From: HXMU1420-13 sp965228545
GTDB lineage: Bacteria; Bacteroidota; Rhodothermia; Balneolales; Balneolaceae
Length of the DNA stretch: 64,000 nt
Assembly (NCBI GenBank): GCA_965228545.1
Contig: OZ245822.1
Coordinates: forward strand, 3,224,001-3,288,000
Direction of reading: 5' to 3'
The position numbers and the translations under genes were made by a program. The stretch's first letter is position 1; each line of letters begins with the position of its first letter. Below, piece after piece: positions 35,215-44,180 of the stretch. The notes beneath the pieces were generated by a model that did no database searches, was not told where the DNA came from, and saw nothing but the letters and a program-made list of their open reading frames with translations.

Positions 35215-35516
35215 GCATATCATTTCAGTAAATGAGCTCTCAAAAACATGAGAGCCTCAAATATAAGGAGCTTTTAGCCGGTGAACAATAGTAGAATGGA
35301 TTTTTTTAGAGATTATAGGAGTTGCAGAGTTGCAGAGTTACAGAGTTACAGAGTTGCAAACTAGGGCGCAGAGGCAGGTACTTCCATGAATAGGGCAATG
35401 GAGTCGATATCTCCAAAAATCCTGCAAATCCTTAAATCAGTATAATCAAGGTCAAAAAAAGCTCCCTCACACGGTGCATGAACAGGAGCTCTTTAAAGTT
35501 TCGTAAGAACTAGATT
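35215..35516. repeat. Non-coding flank with an 8-bp tandem repeat
   Basis: Five units of GTTGCAGA (one base varying) occupy 35321-35360. A 7-bp inverted repeat lies at 35236-35255. No gene is seen. This is the junction between the mobile element and the ahcY unit. Confidence 0.7.
35460..35490 (-). terminator. Intrinsic terminator of the tlpA-like/ahcY unit
   Basis: AGCTCC/GGAGCT stem, followed on the minus strand by seven T, 27 bp after the ahcY stop. Confidence 0.75.
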
Positions 35517-36824
35517 TTAGTATCTATACTCATCCGACTTATACGGACCGGTAATCGGTACACCAATGTAATCGGCTTGTTCTTGAGAAAGAGTTTCTAA
35601 GTCAGCACCGATTTTTGATAAATGTAGTCTGGCTACTTTTTCATCTAAAGATTTTGGTAGTACGTGAACTCCGGGAGCGAATTCTTCAGGACGGTTCCAA
35701 AGTGCAATCTGAGCAAGCGTTTGATTTGCAAAACTGTTACTCATTACAAAAGATGGATGTCCGGTCGCATTCCCTAAATTCATCAATCGTCCTTGGGAAA
35801 GTAGAATCACCTGATTGCCATTTTTTAAGGTGAAAATATCTACCTGTGGCTTAATGTTTTCTTCTTTAGAATTAGCCTTTAACCAAGCAACGTCAATCTC
35901 GTTATCGAAGTGACCAATGTTGCCAACAATCACTTTGTCTTTCATAGCTTCGAAGTGTTCACCACGAACAATGTCTTTATTTCCGGTAGCTGTAACAACG
36001 ATATCAGCACGGGGAGCTGCATCATCCATACGTTTTACTTCAAAACCATCCATAGCTGCCTGAAGTGCGCAAATCGGATCAATTTCGGTAACGATTACCC
36101 GAGCTCCGGCACCGCGTAGTGAAGCAGCTGTTCCTTTCCCTACATCTCCGTATCCGGCAACAACGGCAACTTTTCCGGCCATCATCACGTCGGTTGCGCG
36201 ACGAATAGCATCAACCGCAGATTCTTTACATCCGTATTTATTGTCAAATTTAGATTTGGTTACGGAGTCGTTTACGTTTATTGCCGGAAGTGGCAGTGTT
36301 CCTTTACGTTCGCGTTCGATTAATCGAAGTACACCGGTAGTAGTTTCTTCCGAGATCCCACGAATTCCCGATACCAATTCCGGATAGTTATCTAACACCA
36401 TGTTGGTAAGGTCACCACCATCATCTAAAATCATGTTCAATGGTTGACCGTCCGGGAAGAAAATGGTTTGTTCTATACACCAGTCAAACTCTTCTTCGGT
36501 CATATCTTTCCATGCATACACAGGAATTCCCGCTTCAGCAATAGCTGCCGCTGCATGATCCTGAGTTGAATAAATATTGCAAGACGACCAGGTAACTTCT
36601 GCACCCAAATCAACCAAGGTTTCAATGAGAACAGCAGTTTGGATAGTCATGTGTAAACAGCCTGCAATGCGAGCGCCTTTTAATGGTTGTTCGTTTTTGT
36701 ATTCTTCACGAATAGCCATTAATCCCGGCATTTCTGCCTCTGCGAGTTCGATTTCTTGCCGACCATATTTAGCCAGAGTAATATCTTTAACTTTGTAAGC
36801 GAGTTTTTCCTCTACGTGTGACAT
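35517..36824 (-). CDS. ahcY: Adenosylhomocysteinase (S-adenosyl-L-homocysteine hydrolase)
   Basis: Converts S-adenosylhomocysteine to adenosine and homocysteine, using bound NAD. It relieves methyltransferase inhibition and feeds methionine recycling. 435 residues, normal length. Recognisable segments: GARIAGCLHMTIQTAVLIET at the start, VNDSVTKSKFDN with the substrate-binding Lys/Asp, VAGYGDVGKGTAASLRG of the NAD Rossmann fold, GNIGHFDNEID, and the C-terminal YKSDEYRY with the Lys/Tyr pair that caps the cofactor. It follows the thioredoxin-like gene after 14 bp, so they are probably one transcript. Confidence 0.97.
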   Translation of the reverse strand: MSHVEEKLAYKVKDITLAKYGRQEIELAEAEMPGLMAIREEYKNEQPLKGARIAGCLHMTIQTAVLIETLVDLGAEVTWSSCNIYSTQDHAAAAIAEAGIPVYAWKDMTEEEFDWCIEQTIFFPDGQPLNMILDDGGDLTNMVLDNYPELVSGIRGISEETTTGVLRLIERERKGTLPLPAINVNDSVTKSKFDNKYGCKESAVDAIRRATDVMMAGKVAVVAGYGDVGKGTAASLRGAGARVIVTEIDPICALQAAMDGFEVKRMDDAAPRADIVVTATGNKDIVRGEHFEAMKDKVIVGNIGHFDNEIDVAWLKANSKEENIKPQVDIFTLKNGNQVILLSQGRLMNLGNATGHPSFVMSNSFANQTLAQIALWNRPEEFAPGVHVLPKSLDEKVARLHLSKIGADLETLSQEQADYIGVPITGPYKSDEYRY

Positions 36825-36838
36825 CTGTTCTTTTTTTA

Positions 36839-37378
36839 TTAAGATCTTTTGTTTTCTTCTATAATAACTTTTGCTTTCTCATAATCGCCTTGTGTTCCTG
36901 CAGAGCCTAATTCAGCCTTTATCAAAAAACCATCAGGATCGACGAATACTTTGAACGGTATTCCAAGCGTGATAATTTCATCGCCAATATCGTTCACATC
37001 CATTGAATACACGAAATCGTAATCGTTATCGGCCATAAACTGTTCTACATCAGTTTTTGTGTCACCATCAATCAAATTTACAGTGAGTACTTCAAAATCA
37101 TCGGGATATTCTTTTTTTAGTGCGTCCATTGCAGGGAAAACTTGTAAACAAGGCCCACACCAGGTTTCCCAGAAATCAATTAATAAAACTTTGCCTTCAA
37201 AATCGGCGAGAGTTACATCGTTGCCGTCCAAATCCTGAAAAGTTGCGCGTTGAATTACCGCCTCGATCTTGGCATTTGCTTCGCTGAGTTGTCGAGGGTT
37301 CTGTGATTTTTGATCTGCACAGGAAATTGTTGTAAACAAGCCAATCAGGCTCAAAAAAAGTAGTCGTGTAGTTTTCAT
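36839..37378 (-). CDS. TlpA/ResA-type thioredoxin-like lipoprotein
   Basis: 179 residues with a lipoprotein signal (lipobox TTISC, Cys at about residue 20). The thioredoxin fold carries the active site WCGPC in LLIDFWETWCGPCLQVFPA, and a cis-Pro region LGIPFKVFVD. Such proteins reduce disulfides outside the cytoplasm, for example in cytochrome c maturation. First gene of a unit with ahcY. Confidence 0.88.
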   Translation of the reverse strand: MKTTRLLFLSLIGLFTTISCADQKSQNPRQLSEANAKIEAVIQRATFQDLDGNDVTLADFEGKVLLIDFWETWCGPCLQVFPAMDALKKEYPDDFEVLTVNLIDGDTKTDVEQFMADNDYDFVYSMDVNDIGDEIITLGIPFKVFVDPDGFLIKAELGSAGTQGDYEKAKVIIEENKRS

Positions 37379-37548
37379 GTAGTCTGTTAATTAGTTTTGA
37401 AAGATACAACCTTCAGTGCATAATCTATAATCACCAACATCTATCGGTGAACTAACATTTATTGATCATTCAAGGTTCTGAGGAAACCCAAAAAGAAGTG
37501 CTGTCGTTTTATGTTAGTTGCCTTATCTTTGGCGGGTAAAATTCATCT

Positions 37549-38760
37549 ATGAGACAGACTACCTACGATTTTATTATTGTCGGAGCCGGAATTGTCGGTT
37601 TATCGACGGCATACAAACTTAGTCTCGCTTTTCCTGAAGCGAAGATTCTAGTACTGGAAAAAGAAGAGAAAGTAGCAGCACACCAAACCGGGAAAAACTC
37701 CGGGGTGATTCATTCAGGTATCTATTATAAGCCAGGTAGTTATAAAGCTAAGAATTGCAGAGATGGGCGACTTCAACTGGTAGATTTCTGCCGCGAACAT
37801 GATGTAGCGATGGAAGTTTGCGGTAAAGTGATTGTTGCCACGAAAGAAGAAGAACTCGGTCGACTTGATAATATTTTTGAGCGTGGTATTGCCAATCAGA
37901 TCGAAGGAATTAAGAAAATAAACCGCGAAGAGTTACTCGAAATTGAACCACATGTGAATGGAATTGCGGCCATCCATGTGCCTTGTACCGGAATTGTAGA
38001 TTTTGCCGGGATGTGTGAAGTGTTGAGCTCACTGATCGAAGAAAAAAATGGAGAAGTTCATTTCGGGCAGAAAGTAATGCGTATTAATCAAAACGGTGAA
38101 GCATTACATGTTGATACGGACAAGAAAACTTATAAAGGACGATTTCTAATCAATTGTGCCGGTTTATACAGCGATCATATCGCAAAATCAGCTGATATAG
38201 ATTCACCTGTAAAAATTGTACCATTTAAAGGTGAATATTACGAGTTGAAACCGGAAGCCGAATACCTGGTTAAGCATTTAATTTATCCGTTACCCAATCC
38301 TGAGTTTCCATTTCTGGGCGTGCATTTTACACGTATGGCTTTGGGTGGGATTGAATGCGGGCCTAACGCTGTGTTTGTATTCAAACGGGAAGGCTACAAC
38401 AAATTCGCTTTTGATTTTAAAGAGTCGTTAGAATCACTCACATTTCCGGGGTTTTGGAAAATGGGCTTCCGCCATTGGCGCATGGGCTTAGATGAATATA
38501 AGCGCTCTTTTTCGAAGGCTGCTTTTGTGAAAGGGTTGCAGGAATTGATTCCTGAGGTTACTGAAGACAAACTCAAGCATTCGCCGGCAGGTGTTCGTGC
38601 AATGGCGCTTCAGCCTAATGGTGAAATCCTTGATGATTTCCACTTCGAGGTGATCGAACGCCAAATTCATGTGCTCAATGCACCAAGTCCGGCAGCTACG
38701 GCCGGACTTTCGATTGGTGATGAAATTGTGCGACGTGCAAAAGAACACTTTAATTTGTGA
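37549..38760 (+). CDS. lhgO: L-2-hydroxyglutarate oxidase
   Basis: FAD-dependent oxidation of L-2-hydroxyglutarate to 2-oxoglutarate, a repair reaction for a dead-end metabolite. 403 residues. The N-terminal GAGIVGLSTAYKL and a following acidic strand end (LVLEKE) bind FAD. HQTGKNSGVIHSGIYYKPGS is characteristic of LhgO/YgaF. The C-terminal PSPAATAGLSIGDEIV closes the FAD site. It ends in TGA, a true stop, 5 bp from the end of the convergent stress-protein gene. Confidence 0.93.
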   Translation: MRQTTYDFIIVGAGIVGLSTAYKLSLAFPEAKILVLEKEEKVAAHQTGKNSGVIHSGIYYKPGSYKAKNCRDGRLQLVDFCREHDVAMEVCGKVIVATKEEELGRLDNIFERGIANQIEGIKKINREELLEIEPHVNGIAAIHVPCTGIVDFAGMCEVLSSLIEEKNGEVHFGQKVMRINQNGEALHVDTDKKTYKGRFLINCAGLYSDHIAKSADIDSPVKIVPFKGEYYELKPEAEYLVKHLIYPLPNPEFPFLGVHFTRMALGGIECGPNAVFVFKREGYNKFAFDFKESLESLTFPGFWKMGFRHWRMGLDEYKRSFSKAAFVKGLQELIPEVTEDKLKHSPAGVRAMALQPNGEILDDFHFEVIERQIHVLNAPSPAATAGLSIGDEIVRRAKEHFNL

Positions 38761-38765
38761 GAAGC

Positions 38766-39689
38766 TTAAAGAGCTAAAGCATCCCAAAGTTTGATGCTTT
38801 CACCTTTATTTTTTACCACTATCATAGGCAAGTATTGATCGCGATCGATTAACGCTTCGGTGACCTTACCAAGGAAAAATGAAGAAAGTGTGCTTCCACC
38901 TCTTGAACCTAAAACAATAGCATCGATCTTTTGATTAAAGGAGAATCGATTGATCATATACGGCACCCCGTTAGAATTTAGCATTCGGTAATGCATGGTA
39001 AAGCGGTCTTCATTCACTTCCGCTTCCTCTACAAATCGGGCAATTTCACCTCGGGCATGATTTACCATCTCATCGATAAATTCATCTTTTGATAAGCCGG
39101 TTTTAAAATACCCATGCGGTAAATTGTAAATATGCAATCCGTGGATGTGCATGTCGTCATGTTTATCGCATAATGCTTTGGCTGTTTGCAGTGCTAATAA
39201 ACTGCTATTTGAAAAATCCATCGGTACCAAAATATTCTTAATGTTGGCAGGAACAGACGGAGGCACCAAAGCCACAGAACAAGAAGAACGGCGAATCATT
39301 TTTTGAAGGAAATTTACCTCATCATCATCCACATCGGTACGGTTAACCACAAATAAGTCAATGTCCTTATCATGAATAAACTCTGCAATCTGTCGTGTCT
39401 TTACACCACCCAAAGTAGTAGTGGTAATCTCCGGAATCGCTTTAATGTGCTCGTAATGCTCAAGTTTTCCTTCAATGGCTTGATTAATCGACTCGTCGAT
39501 GCTGGGAACCAGACCTGGGTATTTATCTAAGATTGCTTTGGGGATATCCAAATCCTCAGTTACATGAATAAATGCTACCGATTCTAAATCTGATTCTAGT
39601 ACACCCGCAATACGATTCACAAAATCGAAGATGATATCGTCGTATTCGTTTAGTTCGATGTTTACGAGCAGTCGTTTTACTAATGCCAT
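38766..39689 (-). CDS. Universal stress protein with two Usp domains
   Basis: 307 residues, two tandem Usp alpha/beta domains. The second domain keeps most of the ATP-binding pattern (VLGSRGGSTLSSFFLGKVTE): the G-x2-G-x9-G part is present, but Lys replaces the usual last Ser/Thr. The first domain lacks it. Usp proteins act as small stress-response regulators; the target is unknown. Convergent with lhgO. Confidence 0.9.
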   Translation of the reverse strand: MALVKRLLVNIELNEYDDIIFDFVNRIAGVLESDLESVAFIHVTEDLDIPKAILDKYPGLVPSIDESINQAIEGKLEHYEHIKAIPEITTTTLGGVKTRQIAEFIHDKDIDLFVVNRTDVDDDEVNFLQKMIRRSSCSVALVPPSVPANIKNILVPMDFSNSSLLALQTAKALCDKHDDMHIHGLHIYNLPHGYFKTGLSKDEFIDEMVNHARGEIARFVEEAEVNEDRFTMHYRMLNSNGVPYMINRFSFNQKIDAIVLGSRGGSTLSSFFLGKVTEALIDRDQYLPMIVVKNKGESIKLWDALAL

Positions 39690-39899
39690 AATAATTTTTT
39701 TGTTGATGAAGACAGATAGGGGACATTTCTCTCAGATTAAACAACGTCCCAACTAGTTTAGCCTTTAAATATAAGCACTTCTAAATTGCTAAACCTGTTT
39801 GCGCGATTAGGCTTTTTTAAGACATAAAGAGCATAATTGGACGATTAAAAACCTAAAAAAATTGATGCGTGAAAGGCTGTAATTATTCATCTTTGCGGG

Positions 39900-42740
39900 A
39901 TGAATTACTACAGCGATTCTCTTACCCGAAAACTTTACGCGCAGGATGCTTCCATGTACGAGCAACTGCCAATGGGAGTAGCTTTCCCAAAATCAACAAA
40001 TGATATCGTACAACTGGTTCGTCAGGCAAATCTGGATCGTTTTTCGATCACAGCTCGTAGTGCAGGAACAAGCTTGGCAGGGCAGGCAACCGGTGGCGGA
40101 GTAGTGATGGATGTGTCACGATTTATGACCTCCATTCTCGAAATAAAATCCGAGGCAGGAACCGCAGAAATTGAACCTGGAGTGATCAGAGATACGCTGA
40201 ATCGGGATGTTGCACAATATGGATTGCAATTTGGGCCGGATACTTCTACCACAAACCGATGTATGTTAGGTGGAATGATTGGAAATAACTCATCAGGCTC
40301 GTTTTCGATTAAATACAAAACCACTCGCGAGCATGTGAAAGAAATGGAAGTGGTGTTGTCAGATGGTTCAGTTGCGATTTTTAAAGCGCTCACCAACGAT
40401 GAGCTGGAAGAAAAAATGCTGCATGAAACCCTGGAAGGCGACATTTACCGGGGAATGGTGGAATTAATCAATCAGCATAAAGAACTCATCGAAAAAAGTT
40501 ATCCGCACCCGGAAATTATTCGCCGAAACACCGGATATGCACTTGATAAATTATGCGAAATGGAGCCATTTACACCGGGAGGCAGACCGTTTAATTTATG
40601 CGAGTTATTGTGTGGTAGTGAGGGAACATTGGCACTAACTACTCGCGCGATTGTAAATCTGGTTCCTGTTCCCACAAAAAAGATGCTCATAATTCCGCAC
40701 TTCAAAACGCTGGAAGATGCGATGAAAGCCACGGTTGAAGCAGTGCGATTTAAACCATCGGCGGTGGAGTTGGTGGATAATGTGATCTTAGATGCAACGA
40801 AGAAAAATCACGCTCAGGCACAAAACCGTTTTTTTCTTTCAGGAGAACCAACTCATATTCTCATCATTCAGTTTGATGGAGATAATGAGTCAATCATCGA
40901 AAAGAAAATCGAACGCCTGAAAGATGCATTGAGGGAGAAAAAACTGTGTTATTCGTATCCGGTTGTAAAAGAAGAAGACGATCAGCAAAAAGTGTGGGAG
41001 CTTAGAAAAGCGGGATTAGGGTTGCTGATGGGATTAGGCAAAGATTCGCGAACCCCAGCTTTTTGCGAAGATACTGCCGTACGGGTAAAAGATTTACCGG
41101 AATACGTAGCCGAGTTTGAAGAGATTTTAGAAAAATATGATACCGAGTGCGTGTTTTATGCGCATGCTAGTGTTGGCGAATTGCATTTGCGACCCATGAT
41201 CGATACTACTACCGAAGAGGGTGTAGAAACGATGAAAGCAATGGCTTCTGATATTGCCGATTTAGTACATAAATTCGGTGGATCACTATCCGGTGAGCAT
41301 GGTGATGGGCGGGCTCGTGCGCCATTTATTGAGCAAGTTTTGGGCGAAGAAATGATGCCCGTTTTGAAGGAAGTGAAGCACATCTGGGATAAATTCAATG
41401 TATTTAATCCGGGTAAAATTGTAGACCCGGAACCGATGGAAGATGATTTACGATTTTCGCCGGAATATGTAGAACCTGATCCTGAAACGGTTTTTGCTTG
41501 GCGAAATGAAGGCGGAATGACGGGCGTAATTGAGAGTTGTAACGGGGCCGGAGTTTGTCGAAAGTTGGCACAATCTGGTGGTACGATGTGCCCGTCGTAT
41601 ATGGCTACTAAAGATGAAAAAGACTCTACCCGGGGCAGAGCTAATGTATTTCGTCAGGTTTTTGAGGGGAAAGATCCGGAAGGGTTTGCATCGGAAGATT
41701 TAAAAGAAGCATTGGAATTATGCCTGAGTTGTAAGGCGTGTAAAAGTGAGTGTCCGGCCAATGTTGATATGGCAAAAATGAAGGCCGAATTTGAGCATGG
41801 TTGGCATCAACGAAATGGTGTTACTGCAACAACCCGGTTTTTTGCGAATGCTGCAAAATTGTATCCATTGGCAGCGAAATTCCCGTCACTTTCTAATGCT
41901 ATGGTTAGTTCTGATTTGGGAAAACATATGCTGAATGTGCTATACAGCATCAGCAAAAAAAGAACGCTGCCACTTTTTGCGGATAAACCTTTTGCGGTAG
42001 ACGCCTACGCTGAGCCAAAATCCAATCGGAATAAAGTAGCGCTATTTGTGGATGTGTTTACCCGTTATCATCACCCGGAGATTGTAGAAGATGCTATCAA
42101 AGTGATTGAATATCTTGGGTACGAAGTAATTATTCCTGAATTACCCGAATCGGGAAGGGTACAGATTTCGAAAGGAATGTTGGGCGAGGCGCGAAACATT
42201 GCATACACAATTCTCGACGTGTTAGGACCGCTGGCTGCCGACAACATTCCTATACTTGGTCTTGAGCCTTCCGAGTTACTCACATTACGTGATGAATTCC
42301 CCGACTTGGTTGGAGAAGATGAATTAGAGAATGCAAAAGAAATTGCTAAATCCTCGTATTTATTCGAAGAGTTTGTGTTTCGTCATCCAATGAAAGATGA
42401 AGTGAATCCTGCCGGAGAGGTTATCATCCACAACCATTGCCACTCCAAAGTGTTATCGGCAAAAACAACGCTGCAAAAAGTGCTCGAAAACTGGGGCTAC
42501 GAAACCGTTGTGTTAGATGCAGGTTGTTGCGGAATGGCCGGAAGTTTCGGCTATGATGCGAAGAAATATGAAGTTTCGATGGAAATTGGAAATCAGCGAT
42601 TATTTCCTTCTATTAATTCAGCAAAGAAAAAAAGTAACATTTGTGCTCCCGGCTTTTCTTGTAGGCATCAAATTAAGGATGGAACAGGAAGAAAAGCCTT
42701 ACATCCAGCACAATTAATTGCCCGGCAATTACCGATGTAA
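39900..42740 (+). CDS. FAD-linked oxidase fused to Fe-S/CCG reductase (GlcD-GlpC type)
   Basis: 946 residues. Residues ~1-520 are a PCMH-type FAD-binding oxidase (ARSAGTSLAGQATGGGVVMD; GPDTSTTNRCMLGGMIGNNS; GEHGDGRARAPFIEQ). Residues ~600-640 hold a ferredoxin-like Cys motif (CLSCKACKSECP). The C-terminal part has CCG-domain cysteines (HCHSKVL, DAGCCGMAGSFGY). The domain order is that of D-lactate/D-2-hydroxyglutarate-type dehydrogenases that pass electrons to the respiratory chain. The exact 2-hydroxyacid substrate is not visible from sequence; the nearby lhgO fits a hydroxyglutarate theme. Confidence 0.9.
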   Translation: MNYYSDSLTRKLYAQDASMYEQLPMGVAFPKSTNDIVQLVRQANLDRFSITARSAGTSLAGQATGGGVVMDVSRFMTSILEIKSEAGTAEIEPGVIRDTLNRDVAQYGLQFGPDTSTTNRCMLGGMIGNNSSGSFSIKYKTTREHVKEMEVVLSDGSVAIFKALTNDELEEKMLHETLEGDIYRGMVELINQHKELIEKSYPHPEIIRRNTGYALDKLCEMEPFTPGGRPFNLCELLCGSEGTLALTTRAIVNLVPVPTKKMLIIPHFKTLEDAMKATVEAVRFKPSAVELVDNVILDATKKNHAQAQNRFFLSGEPTHILIIQFDGDNESIIEKKIERLKDALREKKLCYSYPVVKEEDDQQKVWELRKAGLGLLMGLGKDSRTPAFCEDTAVRVKDLPEYVAEFEEILEKYDTECVFYAHASVGELHLRPMIDTTTEEGVETMKAMASDIADLVHKFGGSLSGEHGDGRARAPFIEQVLGEEMMPVLKEVKHIWDKFNVFNPGKIVDPEPMEDDLRFSPEYVEPDPETVFAWRNEGGMTGVIESCNGAGVCRKLAQSGGTMCPSYMATKDEKDSTRGRANVFRQVFEGKDPEGFASEDLKEALELCLSCKACKSECPANVDMAKMKAEFEHGWHQRNGVTATTRFFANAAKLYPLAAKFPSLSNAMVSSDLGKHMLNVLYSISKKRTLPLFADKPFAVDAYAEPKSNRNKVALFVDVFTRYHHPEIVEDAIKVIEYLGYEVIIPELPESGRVQISKGMLGEARNIAYTILDVLGPLAADNIPILGLEPSELLTLRDEFPDLVGEDELENAKEIAKSSYLFEEFVFRHPMKDEVNPAGEVIIHNHCHSKVLSAKTTLQKVLENWGYETVVLDAGCCGMAGSFGYDAKKYEVSMEIGNQRLFPSINSAKKKSNICAPGFSCRHQIKDGTGRKALHPAQLIARQLPM

Positions 42741-42760
42741 CCTATTTATAACTCACTTTT

Positions 42761-43423
42761 ATGAACGCATTCAAATTACTGCTTACGCTACTGTTTATTA
42801 TTACATTTTCTACTCAAAGTACTGCTCAAGTAGACTACGCTACAGAAATACAACCTATATTTAACGCAAATTGTACCAGTTGTCATGGCGGTAATGGCGG
42901 GGTAAACTTGCGATCTTACACTGCGCTAATGAGTAGTGTTGGTAATAATTATGGCTCAAATGTTGTAGTTCCAGGTAATCCTGATGCAAGTGGTTTGGTG
43001 GATAAAATTGAGCCAAATCCGCAATTCGGTAATCGTATGCCAAACAGTAGCGGTCTTGCGCAATCAGAAATCGACTTGATTCGTCAATGGATTGCAGAAG
43101 GCGCAAACGAAGTGGCTACAAGCTCAGAAGTAGATGTGCAAATGCCCGAATCATTTCGCTTGATCGGAAATTATCCGAATCCTTTTAACCCATCCACAAA
43201 CATCAAATTTGAGATGCCAGAGGCTGCCCAATATACAATTACCATTTATTCCATCCATGGAACACTTTTAATGGAAAGTATTGGACAGGCCGCCGCCGGG
43301 GTATCTACTATTCCCGTACAGCTGGGACAGAATCCAACCGGGGTTTATATTTATCGGGTTTCAGCCAACATCAATGGCCGAAATACGTTAATTGGCACCG
43401 GCCGAATGACGTTGATTAAATAA
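42761..43423 (+). CDS. Exported c-type cytochrome-like protein with T9SS sorting domain
   Basis: 220 residues with a signal peptide ending STAQ. One heme-binding motif CTSCHG lies in FNANCTSCHGGNGGVNLR, as in planctomycete/Bacteroidota PSCyt1-type proteins, and a Met (RMPNSSG) may be the distal ligand. The C-terminal ~85 residues are a type IX sorting domain (GNYPNPFNPSTNIKF, ending TLIK). It should be a surface or secreted electron-transfer or sensor protein. It starts 20 bp after the oxidase gene and may be cotranscribed. Confidence 0.8.
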   Translation: MNAFKLLLTLLFIITFSTQSTAQVDYATEIQPIFNANCTSCHGGNGGVNLRSYTALMSSVGNNYGSNVVVPGNPDASGLVDKIEPNPQFGNRMPNSSGLAQSEIDLIRQWIAEGANEVATSSEVDVQMPESFRLIGNYPNPFNPSTNIKFEMPEAAQYTITIYSIHGTLLMESIGQAAAGVSTIPVQLGQNPTGVYIYRVSANINGRNTLIGTGRMTLIK

Positions 43424-43427
43424 GAAA

Positions 43428-44123
43428 TTAACCGGCGATTTTCCTGATAGCAAAACTCTGATTTTCAGTAGGTTCTATGGTGAGATATAAAATCTCCCAA
43501 CCGAATTGAACACAGAACTCATGAACGGCCTCAACTACTCCATAACGGAATGTTGTAATCCAATTACCAGTCACATAATCGTGCCCGGCAATGATTCCAC
43601 CTTCTTTCATTTTTGGAGCATAAAGTCTTAGTTCGTCGCGGGTAGTTTCATAGGTATGATTGGTATCTATATAAATCCAATCGAAATAATTGTCTTCGAA
43701 ATCAAAGGCTGCCTCTGTTGATAGCTTTTTATGAATATGTACCTGTTCGTTGTTAATCTGCTGCTGAAAATAATTTTTCACCGCTTCATACTTTCCATCA
43801 TGGAAGCGATCTGTACCCCACACATCCACAAGATGGTAATTTTCCGGCGCATTGATTTCGAATATCTTTTGGCTGAATTTGCCTTCATCTACACCAATCT
43901 CGGCTACATTGCCTCCTTTGCCTAGCTTGTGAAGCATCAACTCTCTGTTTAATAGTGTGGAACAATTTTCCACATGTTCTGGCTTTAAAGGAATTTTTGG
44001 AATCTGACGCTCTCTTTGTTCACGTGCTTGTTTTAGCGACTCAGCCACTCGGTTTATTAAAATCTGAGCTTGTTGCTTGCGTTGTTCCGGTGTAAGTGCA
44101 TTAAAGTCGATCAATTCTTGCAT
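43428..44123 (-). CDS. Class I SAM-dependent methyltransferase
   Basis: 231 residues. A helical N-terminus is followed by a Rossmann-type methyltransferase: motif I in VAEIGVDEGKFSQKI, an acidic strand end YHLVDVWG, then FDWIYIDTNHTYE and GGIIAGHDY, which resemble the Methyltransf_24/TylF group. The acceptor is unknown. Convergent with the cytochrome gene (4-bp gap). Confidence 0.8.
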   Translation of the reverse strand: MQELIDFNALTPEQRKQQAQILINRVAESLKQAREQRERQIPKIPLKPEHVENCSTLLNRELMLHKLGKGGNVAEIGVDEGKFSQKIFEINAPENYHLVDVWGTDRFHDGKYEAVKNYFQQQINNEQVHIHKKLSTEAAFDFEDNYFDWIYIDTNHTYETTRDELRLYAPKMKEGGIIAGHDYVTGNWITTFRYGVVEAVHEFCVQFGWEILYLTIEPTENQSFAIRKIAG

Positions 44124-44180
44124 AACCTGATATCCTGATATTAGTAGTTAGTATCAGGGTTACTACAATTGATATGCCAA

